The notes beneath the pieces are model-generated. The model was not told the DNA's origin and searched no databases. It saw nothing but the letters and a program-made list of their open reading frames with translations. Below are positions 39,501-51,500 of a stretch of 64,000 bases of DNA, one piece after another (position 1 is the stretch's first letter; each line of letters begins with the position of its first letter). Location of the stretch: positions 4,529,501-4,593,500 of the forward strand of contig JAZGTH010000088.1 of assembly GCA_036877525.1 (NCBI GenBank), read 5' to 3'. The DNA is from Chromobotia macracanthus (lineage: Eukaryota; Chordata; Actinopteri; Cypriniformes; Botiidae). A program made the translations under genes and the position numbers.

Positions 39501-42500
39501 AGTCACATTATTCAGAGTTGGGATGTTTCATCAGGACGATTCTTTGAGAGTACCTGTACAAGTTCATCCACCCAGCCTAAATTAACTTTGATTTAAAAGT
39601 GAAAGTGTATTAAATATACAGTGTTTTTTTTGTACTATTTTGAGACACTGCTAAACCCCTTGTTTATTAACTAGAAAAGATTAGAATTAAACTGTACACA
39701 TTAGTCAAACACTAATTACTCATCACATTATTTTTTTGTATTTAAGAATTGTTCAGAAAATAAAAACTTTTGTATATTTTGTGCAGGATTTCCAGATGTG
39801 GTATTACAGAGGAAGGCTGTGCTGCTCTGGCTTCAGCTCTGAGATCAAACCCCTCACACCTGAGAGAACTGAATCTGAACTGTAATAAACCAGGAGACTC
39901 AGGAGTGAAGCTGCTCTCTGCTGTACTGGAGGATTCACACTGTAAACTGGAGAAACTAGAGTGAGTGTTATTGTGGTATTAAAACATGTAATCTCATGTG
40001 TCAGCCCCTTTCCTAATCCCATAATCTAATTAAACAATCTAGGAGACCTTTTATTATATATAATGTTTTGGATGTTTGAAGACAAACACTCACACACAAG
40101 CACAAACCTGTTTACAAAAGTTGATTAAATTTAGCTAAATCTTCCAAACTGGGTTATTTGTGTTTGTATGTTTTTGTACTATTGGTGTGTTTTGTTGTTA
40201 AATTGATGAGAAATGCATATGGAGAGCAGACACAGAACAAAGAGCATTTAGCCTCTGATCCTTCACAGAGGAGAAAAGCAGTGACTCCTAACAGCTCACA
40301 GGCTCTGAGAGTACCTATCAAGTTTGTCGCCCCCTATTAGTCAAATCTATAATGACATACATGTAAATCATTTTAAGACTTGTTTGATTTGTGTCAGTGG
40401 TAATAAACACATTCTATGGGTTTTGCCAAGTCCATTGATACCATATATGTCATAGTTAACCAAGTTTGCCATTTAGATTTTTAAGAAAAAACTATTTTTT
40501 GAGCTCTAACTAAACATGACACAGGTGGACCTCATTTGTAACCAAGACAATTAATGAGAACTAATTAACTAGATAATGAAATCAAATAAGAACTAACAAT
40601 GACAAGAAACAAAGGAACACAAGAGGCAAAGAACAGAACTGTGAAATTTTAAATAGTGTTCAGATTATTATTCAGTTTTATATGTGATTGTGTGTTAATT
40701 CACGCAGTTGAACGATTGAGCATTTCTCACTGTGAGCATTATAAAGTACAGATACACAACAGGAGGTTAATCATTTTTCTAAGGTCACACAAACACACTC
40801 ATCCTAAAGTTCACACAGAAATCTCAGAGATCATTCATGTTCTTCACTCTCTGCAGGCTGTATGATTGCAGTATTGGAGAGGAAGGCTGTGCTGCTCTGG
40901 CTTCAGCTCTGAGATCAAACCCCTCACACCTGAGAGAACTGAATCTGAGCCATAATAAACCAGGAGACTCAGGAGTGAAGCTGCTCTCTGCTGTACTGGA
41001 GGATTCACACTGTAAACTGGAGAAACTAGAGTGAGTGTTATTGTGATATCAAAACATGTAATCTCATGTGTCAGCCCCTTTCCTAATCACATAATCTAAT
41101 TAAACAATCTGTGACATCTTTTATTATGTATCATGTTTTGGATCTTTGAAGATAAACACGCTCATGCACAAGCACAAACACATTTACAAATGTAGATAAA
41201 AGTAAATTTAGTTAAATCTTCCAATCTGGGCTATTTGTGTTTGTGTGTGTTTGTACTGTACTTGTTTGTATTTGTGCTGTTGGTATGTTTTGTTGTTAAA
41301 CTGATGAGAAATGCATGTGTAGAGCAGACACAGAACAAAGAGCATTCAGCCTCTGATCTTTCACAGAGGAGAAAAGCAGTGACTCCTAACAGCTCACAGG
41401 TTATAAGAGTACCTGGGAAGTTTTGGGACCCCAGTTGTCAGACATTATAATGACATATATGTAAATGATTTTAACATTTGATTGATTTGTGTGTGGAAAT
41501 AAGTAGATTCTATGGCTTACGCCGAGTCCATTAATACCAAATATATCATAATTAACATTTCTTCCTGTTTGCCATTTTGAATTTCCATAAAAACCTACAG
41601 CGTTCGTCCAATTTTTGTTTGTCCAAAATTGCAGTAGTTTACAATTGCAATCACATATTGTTACAAAACTTGATATGGTCCATTTTTTGAGAGTATCTGG
41701 CATGTTCAGGGCCAGCCCCCCCTAGTGCAGGAGCATGTCTACAGGGGTGGCACTGGGCGGCACCGTCCGCCCTAAAATATGCTTCCCCCCCCCCCCCCAA
41801 CCCCCCCAGTAGTGCAGACTGATCAGAGTATAACCTCAATATACTGCGAGAGCGATTTGAATGCATTTCAAATCTCATGCGGGGTACTTTGATGCCATAC
41901 GCTGATCAGCAGCGCCACTGTAAGTAGAACACACCTATTCACTGTTTGATTCAATACCAGTTATTTTCATATATTCTGTATATTTAACGATGCTCACCGC
42001 AACTGGATCATCTGCTCATTGTAAGTATTAAAACAGAGGCCACCCTGACAGCTTCTTGGTCCCCACTGTGCCACTCCTTTAAAAAATTCCTAGAATCGAC
42101 CCTGTCCTAGCGGGCCCAAAACTGATGTATTGACAAAAAAACTTGTCATGCCTTTGATAACATATGCCCTGAGAGTACATGGTCCAGAGATAAGCTTATA
42201 CTTTTTTGCTTATAACTTTAGAAAACTTTGGTCTAAAGCAAATGGACTGATCTGTTTAGATTCCTTGAGGTATTCTGAGTCAAACGATATCCTATCTTCC
42301 TTTTATGAATTATGAATTTTGTGAAAAAGGCAGTAGTTTATAAACAATTATGTACCACTGTGATATTTGATAATCTTTAGGTTTGGTTTTACCTACGATT
42401 TTAAAACTGCTTTATAACCTCCTCCTCACTGATCTGCAGTTGTAGAATCTGAATCAATGCAGTAGTTGCTGATTCAACCACTCAATCTGAATAAACTTTG

Positions 42501-45500
42501 ATTTAAAAGTGAAAGTGTATGAAATATACGGTATTATTTTGCTATTTTCAGACACTGCTAAACCACTTGTTTATTAACTAGAAAAGATTTTAAATTAAAT
42601 TGGACACATCAGTCAAACATGAATTATTCATCACATTATTTTAAGTTTTTAAGAATTGTTCAGAAGAAAATTATTTTGTATATTCTGTGCAGGATTTCCA
42701 GCTGTGGTATTACAGAGAAAGGCTGTGCTGCTCTGGCTTCAGCTCTGAGATCAAACCCCTCACACCTGAGAGAACTGAATCTGAGCTTTAATAAACCAGG
42801 AGACTCAGGAGTGAAGCTGCTCTCTGCTGTACTGGAGGATTCACACTGTAAACTGGAGAAACTAGAGTGAGTGTTATTGTGGTATTAAAACATATAATCT
42901 CATGTGTCAGCCCCTTTCCTAATCACATAATCTAATTAAACAATCTGTAACATCTTTTATTATGTATAATTATTAGGATCTTTAAAGACAAACACACTCA
43001 CGCCCAAGAACAAATTCATGACTCTTAGAGTACATAGCAAGTTTGTCTCCCCCTATTGGTCAAGGATATAATGACATACATGTAAATTATTTTAAGATTT
43101 GGTTGATTTGTGTGAGTGGTAATGAGCACATTCTATAAGCCAAGTCCATTGATACCATATATGTCATAGTTAACCATTCTTCGTGTTCGCCATTTAGATT
43201 TTTAGATTTTTAAGCTCTTTCAGCTTTTGTCTGATTTGCACAAACTTTGCTATGTAGCATCTAGAGACACCCAGTACAAAAAGTTATAGAATTTATGTCG
43301 ATACCCCTTACCGTTCTAATATACTGTGTAAGTGAATCTGAATGAGGCTGTAACTTGGCAAACCTTTGGTGTATTGACTGAAAACTTGTCATATGTAATC
43401 AAAGCATGACTTGAGGGTACATGTGCAGATTCGTCACTTCAACACCTACTGGTCCAGACATATAAAAATGTTTTTTGCTTATAAATTGTAAAAACTTTTG
43501 ACTGCTTTTTCCTACTGCTTTTAACTCTTAACTGATTTTTCTATACTCATCATTGTTGATTTTCACAAATATTTCTCTCTGTGCTCTTAGTGAGCTTGAT
43601 CCTGTAATTTCTTCTTGTAGTTATCTCAGACACACATTAGCAGTATTATTGTGTGTGAATATTGATTGAATATTACGAGTTGTGGAAAAATTCAATATGA
43701 AAACAAAGTAACTGACTGCATGTTGAACTGGGTTATTTAACAAAAACTATTTACATGTTTTTCTTTTATTTTTTAATTGGTTGTTGTATTTCTTTTACAA
43801 TTGCAGACATTTCATAAAAGCCTTTTTCCATTTATTTAGAAGCAATTCACAAAGGCAACATTTAAACTAAATGATTTATACTTTGTCATTTGAGTCATTT
43901 ATTTATATATACAAGAGTTTGTAACAGACCGTGCTGAACAAATTGTACATTTATTTTCTTAATAGCATGCATTTCTATCACTGAGTATAGTATGAATATA
44001 TCTGTAGGCATCTTCCTAATCTGACAAGCAATAACAGCTTGGTGTCATAGTTTCTCTATTGTAGATTTTAAAGCTGTTTAATGATTGTATATTATAATAG
44101 CAGATATCCACATTAAGAATGACTGTGGATGAATGTTTTCAGTTTAATTCAGTGTGACATTAAGTTTTTATTTTAATAAGCACCATTGAAAAATGTATCT
44201 CTTACAAAAAAAACCTTTAGAACAGGTGAAAGTGTTAAGGTATCTGGGGGTTTGGCTGGATACTGAACTGACATTTGGAACTTGTATAGAAAAAGTTGTT
44301 GATGAATGCAAAATAGTTTTAAATATTTTAAGATGTTTAGCTGGAGATGTCGTTCACTGCAGAGAATTTACTGTGCACTTATTAGGTCCACCACAGATTA
44401 TGGATGTATAGCATATGGGTCTGCATCCAAAACATTGCTGCGTAAAGTAGAAATGATTCAGTCACAGACACTAACAATATGTTGTGGAGCTCTTAGGTCT
44501 TCTCCTATTCCTGCCTTACAGGTAGAAATGAATGAAATGCCTCTTGATATCAGGAAAATAAAACTATTGTTGAATTACTGGGTATCAGTAAAGGGACATA
44601 ATGAAACTCATCCAATTAAAAAGTGTTGTTAAAATGTTGAGAACATGAATCTGCCAGACTTAATAGTTTTGGATGGATTGCAGAAGAGGAAGCTCTAACA
44701 AGAGGGATTATAAATGTAGAATTGAGCCCGACAGTAGTAGTGTCACCCATGTCACCATGGCTCTACTCTTTACCATTAGTCAATATTCATTTGCAAAAAA
44801 CAATTAATGATAAAAATAGTGATATCTAAGGATGCAATGGTTATGCAGTATCTTGAGCTAAATTATAGATCAATGCTTACAGTTTACAAGAAGAATGACA
44901 AGAAACAAAGGAACACAAGAGGCAAAGAACAGAACTGTAAAATTTTGAATGATGTTCAATAGATTATCATTCAGTTTTATATGTAATTGTGTGTTTTTCA
45001 CACAATTGAATAATTGAGCATTTCTCACTGTGAGCATTACAAAGTACAGATACACAACAGGAGGTTAATCATTTTTCTGAGGTCACACAAACACACTCAT
45101 CCTAAAGTTTACACAGAATTCTCAGAGATCATTCATGTTCTTCACTCTCTGCAGGCTGTTTAACTGCAGTATTGGAGAGGAAGGCTGTGCTGCTCTGGCT
45201 TCAGCTCTGAGATCAAACCCCTCACACCTGAGAGAACTAAATCTGAACTGTAATAAACCAGGAGACTCAGGAGTGAAGCTGCTCTCTGCTGTACTGGAGG
45301 ATTCACACTGTAAACTGGAGAAACTAGAGTGAGTGTTATTGTGGTATTAAAACATGTAATCTCATGTGTCAGCCCCTTTCCTAATCAATAATCTAATTAA
45401 ACAATCTGTGAGATCTTTTATTATATATAATTATTTGGATCTTTAAAGACAAACACACTAATGCACAAGCACAAACTCATTTACAAAACCAGATAAAAGT

Positions 45501-48500
45501 AAATTTAGTTTAATCTTCTTAACTGCCTGTTTATCTTTGTGTGTGTCTGCATGTTTGTACTATTGGTGTGTTTTGTTGTTAAATGGATGAGAAATGCATA
45601 TGTACAGCAGACACAGGACAAAGAGCATTCAGCCTCTGATCCTTCACAGAGGAGAAAAGCAGTGACTCCTAACAGCTCACAGGCTCTGAGAGTACCTAGC
45701 AAGTTTGTCGCCCCTATTGGTCAAAGCTATAGTGACATATGTGTAAATTACTTTAAGATTTTATTGATTTGTGTGAGTGGTAATGAGCACATTCAAGTCC
45801 ATTGATACCATATATGTCATAGTTAACCATTCTTCCTGTTCGCTATTTAGATTTTTAAGAAAAAAACACTTTTTTGAGCTCTTACAGTGTTTGTCTGATT
45901 TGCACAAACTTTGCTATGTAGCATCTAGAGACACCCAGTATAAAAAGTTATAGAATTTATGTTGATACCTCTTACCGTTCTAATATACTGTGTAAGTGAA
46001 TCTGAATGAGGCTGTAACTTGGCAAACCTTTGGTGTATTGACTGAAAACTTGTCATATGTCATCAAAGCATGACTTGAGGGTACATGTGCAGTTTCACTT
46101 CAGCACCTACTGGTCCAGACATATAAAAAAAATTTTTGCTTATAAATTGTAAAAACTTTATCCTGCTTTTTCCTACTGCTTTAATCTCTTAACTGGTTTT
46201 TCTATACTCATTGTTGATTTTCACAAATATTTCTCTTTGTGCTCTTAGTGAGCTTGATCCTGTAATTTCTTCTTGTAGTTATCTCAGAGACACATTAGTA
46301 GTATTATTGTGTGTGAATATTGATTTAGAATATTACAAGTTGTGGAAAAATTCAATAGGAAAACAAAGTAACTGACTGCATGTTGAACTGGTTATTTAAC
46401 AAAAACTATTTACATGTTTTTCTTTTATTTTTTAATTGGTTGTTTTATTTCTTTTACAGTTGCAGACATTTCATAAAAGCCTATTTCCATTTATTTAGAA
46501 GCAATTCACAAAGGCAACATTTAAACTAAATGATTTATACTTTGTCATTTGAGTCATTTATTTATATATACAAGAGTTTGTAACAGACCGTGTCAATGAA
46601 TTTTACATTTATTTTCTTAATAGCATGCATTTCTATGACTGAGTATAGTATGAATATATCTGTAGGCATCTTCCTAATCTGACAAGCAATAACAGCTTGG
46701 TGTCATGGTTTCTCTATTGTAGATTTTAAAGCTGTTCAATGATTGTATATTATAATAGCAGATATCCACATTAAGAATGACTGTGGATGAATGTTTTCAG
46801 TTTAATTCAGTGTGACATTAAGTTTTTATTTTAATAAGCACCATTGAAAAATGTATCTCTTACAAAAAAACCGTTATAACAGGTGAAAGTGTTAAGGTAT
46901 CTGGGGGTTTGGCTGGATACTAAACTGACATTTGGAACTCATATACAAAAAGTTGTTGATAAATGCAAAATAGTTTTAAATATTTTAGGATGTTTAGCTG
47001 GAGATGTCGTTCACTGCAGAGAATTGACTGTGCACTTATTAGGTCAACCACAGATTATGGATGTATAGCATATGGGTCTGCAACCAAAACATTGCTGCAT
47101 AAAGTAGAAATGATTCAGTCACAGGCACTAAGAATATGTTGTGGAGCTCTTAGGTCTTCTCCTATTCCTGCCTTACAGGTAGAAATGAATGAAATGCCTC
47201 TTGATATCAGGAAAATAAAACTATTGTTGAATTACTGGGTATCAGTAAAGGGACATCATGAAACTCATCCAATTAAAAAAAGTGTTGTTAAAATGTTGGT
47301 AACATAAATGTGTCAAACTTATAGTTTTGGATGGATTGCAGAAGAGAAAGCTCTAATGAGAGGGATTATAAATGTTGAATTGAGCCCGACAGTAGTAGTG
47401 TCACCCATGTCACCATGGCTCTTCTCTTTGCCATTAGTCGATCTTAATTTGCAAAAAACGATTAATGATAAAAATAGAGTGATATCTAAGGATGCAATGG
47501 TTATGCAGTATCTTGAGATAAATTATAGATCAATGCTTACAGTTTTCACTGATGGATCTAAAGATCCGGAAACAGGTCGAGCTTCAGCAGCAGTATATAT
47601 ACCACATTATCAAGTTAAAATTGGTTAAAGGGTGTCTGATCAAGTTGGAGTTTATACAACAGAGATGGCAGCAATATTATTAGATATCAGGTGGATGGAG
47701 GATTCTCGACCAATGAATGTGGTGATATGCTCAGATTCTTTCTCAGCATTATCAAGTATAATTAGTGGGAGATCCTCAAGACAGGATATTCTATATGAAA
47801 TTCTTGTATGTATGTACAGGGTTAAAACATTAGGAAGCAAGATATGTTTCCTGTGGGTTCCAGCACATGTGGGAGTAGATGGAAATGAGGAAGTGGATCA
47901 TCTAGCAAAGGAGGCGTTGAAATGATCTCATATAGAAATGAATATTCCACTTTGTAAAGAAGTTAAGGCTATAATTAGAACAACTGTACAAAGTAAATGG
48001 CAAATTCAATGGAATGAGGAGGAAAGAGGAAGACTTCTGTCTTGAGTCTGGCAATTGCAGTTTATGTGAACTAGCAGAAACTGTAGAGCATGTATTAATA
48101 TATTGTACTGCTTATCAAAATGAAAGGATACTTCTGGTGAAAGAGTTAAAAGAAATGGGGATGGAAAATATTAAACTTAAAAAACTGTTAAATAATGGAT
48201 TGGAAAATTATAGAGTATATAAAGCATTAATGAAGTTTTTAAGAAAGGTGCAACTGTTTAATAGGATTTAGAAGCCAATTTATTATACCAAAGAGAAAAA
48301 GAGAGAAAAAGGAAAGGGAAAGGAAATTTTTTTTTTTTCTTTCTTAGTCTCTTCCAATTCATTAATGAACCACACTCCAGCCCAGTAGGTGGCAGGAATG
48401 CACCTTTGCGTTTGTTTGCCAACCACCATAAAAAGCCAGAAGAAGAAGAATGACAAGAAACAAAGGAGCACAAGAGGCAAAGAACAGAACTGTGAAATTT

Positions 48501-51500
48501 TGAATGATGTTCAGATTATTATTCAGTTTTATATGTAATTGTGTGTTTTTTCACACAATTGAACAATTGAGCGTTTCTCACTGTGAGCATTACAAAGTAC
48601 AGATACACAACAGGAGGTTAATCATTTTTCTTAGGTCACACAAACACACTCATCCTAAAGTTTACACAGAAATCTCAGAGATCATTCATGTTCTTCACTC
48701 TCTGCAGGCTGTATGACTGCAGTATTGGAGAGGAAGGCTGTGCTGCTCTGGCTTCAGCTCTGAGATCAAACCCCTCACACCTGAGAGAACTGAATCTGAG
48801 ACGTAATAAACCAGGAGACTCAGGAGTGAAGCTGCTCTCTGCTGTACTGGAGGATTCACACTGTAAACTGGAGAAACTAGAGTGAGTGTTATTGTGGTAT
48901 TAAAACATGTAATCTCATGTGTCAGCCCCTTTCCTAATCACATAATCTAATTTAACATCTGTGAGACCTTTTATTTTGTATCATTTTTTGGATCTTTGAA
49001 GACACACACATTCACACACGAGCACAAACACATTTGCGAAAGTAGATAAAAGTAAATTTAGTTAAATTTTTCAATCTGGGCTATTTGTGTGTGTTTGTCT
49101 GAGTATTTGTACTATTGGTATGTTTTGTTGTTAAGTTGATGAGAAATGCATATGGAGAGCAGACACAGGACAAAGAGCATTCAGCCTCTGATCCTTCACA
49201 GAGGAGAAAAGCAGTGACTCCTAACAGCTCACAGGCTATAAGAGTACCTGGCAAGTTTTAAGCCCCCTAGCTGTCAAAAATTATAATGACATACATGTAA
49301 ATGATTTTAACATTTGATTGATTTGTGTGAGTATTAATGAGTAGATTCTATGGCTTATGCTGAGCTCATCGATACCAAATATGTCATAGTTAACAATTCT
49401 TCCTGTTCACCATTTTGAATTTTTAGAAAAAAATACTTTTTTGAGCTCCTACAGTGTTTGTCCAATTTGCACAAAATTTGGTATGTAGCAGCTAGAGACA
49501 CCCAGAACAAAAAAGTTATGAAATTTATGCCCCTTGTATACTGTGTCAGTTAATTTGACAGTGAGCATGCCAAAATGGATATGAGGCTGTATCCTAGTAA
49601 AAAATTTGGTGTATTGAGAGACAACTGTCTTTAAAGCATGACCTGAGGGTACATGTGCAGTATCACATCGATACCTACTGGTCCAGACACACAAAAAATG
49701 TTTTTGCTTATAACTTGTAAAAACTTCAGCCTAAAACAAATAGACTGGTCTTTTACGATTCCTTGAGACATGCTGAGTCAAAAGACATCCTGTTTTCCTG
49801 GGTGGGCAGTTTTAGGTCATTAGGAATTTTTTCACAAGTGCAGTAGTTTATGAACACAATTGTGTATCACTGTTTTTTTAGCTGTGATTTTAAAACTGAT
49901 TTTCCTACGTGATACACACTTGAGATAAAGTAACAAAATTGAATGTGATCCTAATCCAAAAAACACATTCGGCACTTTGTGTGTTCAAGATAGAGATACA
50001 AAAGACAAGTACATTAAAGCTTTGTTACAGTACGTGGAAGTAACCCAATGAAACAGGAAAACAATATAGAAAAATGTTTGTGGGGGGGCGGGACAGTGAG
50101 TGTGTGTGTGTACTGGTATATGTTGTTTACAAGGACACAATGTGTGTAACCATGTTAACATGTTAACAAATGGCTTAAAAAACACACTAAATGGTGTTTT
50201 TGTTTTAATTTTAAACATGGCAAGAGTTTTCTGTGAGGGTTAAAGAGTTTTCTGTGAGGGTTAGGTTTGGGTTTGGGAAAGTGGATAGAAAGTTTGATTA
50301 GCTCAGTATAAAAATCAGTGCGTGTGCGCGTTAACTGAACAAGACACAGGTGGCGCTCATTTGTAACCAAGACAATTAATGAGAACTAATTAACTAGATA
50401 ATTAATTCAAATAGGAACTAATAATGACAAGAAACAAAGAAACACAAGAGACAAAGAACAGCACTGTGACATTCTGAATGAGAGCTTTATATGGTACAGA
50501 TACACAATAGGAGGTTAATCAATTTTCTTGTCACACAAACACACTCATCCTAAAGTTCACACATAAATCTCAGAGATCATTCATGTTCTTCACTCACTGC
50601 AGGCTGTATTACTGCAGTATTGGAGAAGAAGGCTGTGCTGCTCTGGCTTCAGCTCTGAGATCAAACCCCTCACACCTGAGAGAACTGAATCTGAGCCATA
50701 ATAAACCAGGAGACTCAGGAGTGAAGCTGCTCTCTGCTGTACTGGAGGATTCACACTGTAAACTGGAGAAACTAGAGTGAGTGTTATTGTGGTATTAAAA
50801 CATGTAATCTCATGTGTCAGCCCCTTTCCTAATCAATAATCCAATTAAACAATCTGTAACATCTTTTATTATGTATAATTGTTTAGATCTTTAAAGACAA
50901 ACACACTCACGCACAAGCACAAACTCATTTGCAAAAGTAGATAAAAGTAAATTCAGTTAAATCTTCTAAACTGGAAGGGGCAGTTGTGGCCTACTGGTTA
51001 TGAATCAGGCTTGTAATCAGAAGGTTACTCTTGAGCAAGGCGCCTAATCCCCAGTTGCTCCCCAGACACAGAAGTGTGCTGCCCACTTTTCTGTGTGTGT
51101 GTTCATAACTTGCAGTGTGTGTTCTAAATGCAGAGGTCACATTTCGAGTATGGGTTACAATATTTAACAAATGTCACTTTCACTTCAAACTGGCTATTTG
51201 TGTTTGTGTGTTTGTCTGAATATTTGTACTATTGGTATGTTTTGTTGTTAAATTAATGAGAATTGCATATGGAGAGCAGACACAGGACAAAGAGCATTCA
51301 GCTCACGGGTTAATGCAGGGAAGCATTTAAACATGAGTGACTAGAGTGGGATAAAGCACAAATTTCCCCCAGGGATTGAGGTAGGGGTGAACAACTGGGG
51401 CTTAAGCCTTGAATGTTTTCAGTAAAGCCCTGAATGTTTTTAATAGTATGTCAGGTATGCATCATTACTAAGTTTTATTGCTTATTAAAATAATTTCTAT

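Larger units (their letters stand above)
31326..39786 (+). other. NLR gene 1 intron 5 (8.5 kb, repeat-filled)
   Basis: Holds, in order: an antisense L2 fragment, a DIRS-like element, a dispersed intron repeat split by a 3 kb L2 LINE, a broken LRR exon fused to a DIRS fragment, and a second copy of the dispersed repeat. No intact exon is seen between FISNA-NACHT and the first LRR exon. Confidence 0.7.

Noticed and set aside
40158..41450. Repeated frame with SDPSQRRKAVTPNSSQ after several LRR exons
   Set aside because: Its recurrence is explained by intron duplication. The copies differ in frame ends, and no splice sites join it to the LRR frame.
47308..47925. RNase H-like frames as a possible host gene
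   Set aside because: Flanking reverse-transcriptase and zinc-finger remnants and the 3' tail show a LINE; an in-frame stop divides the domain.
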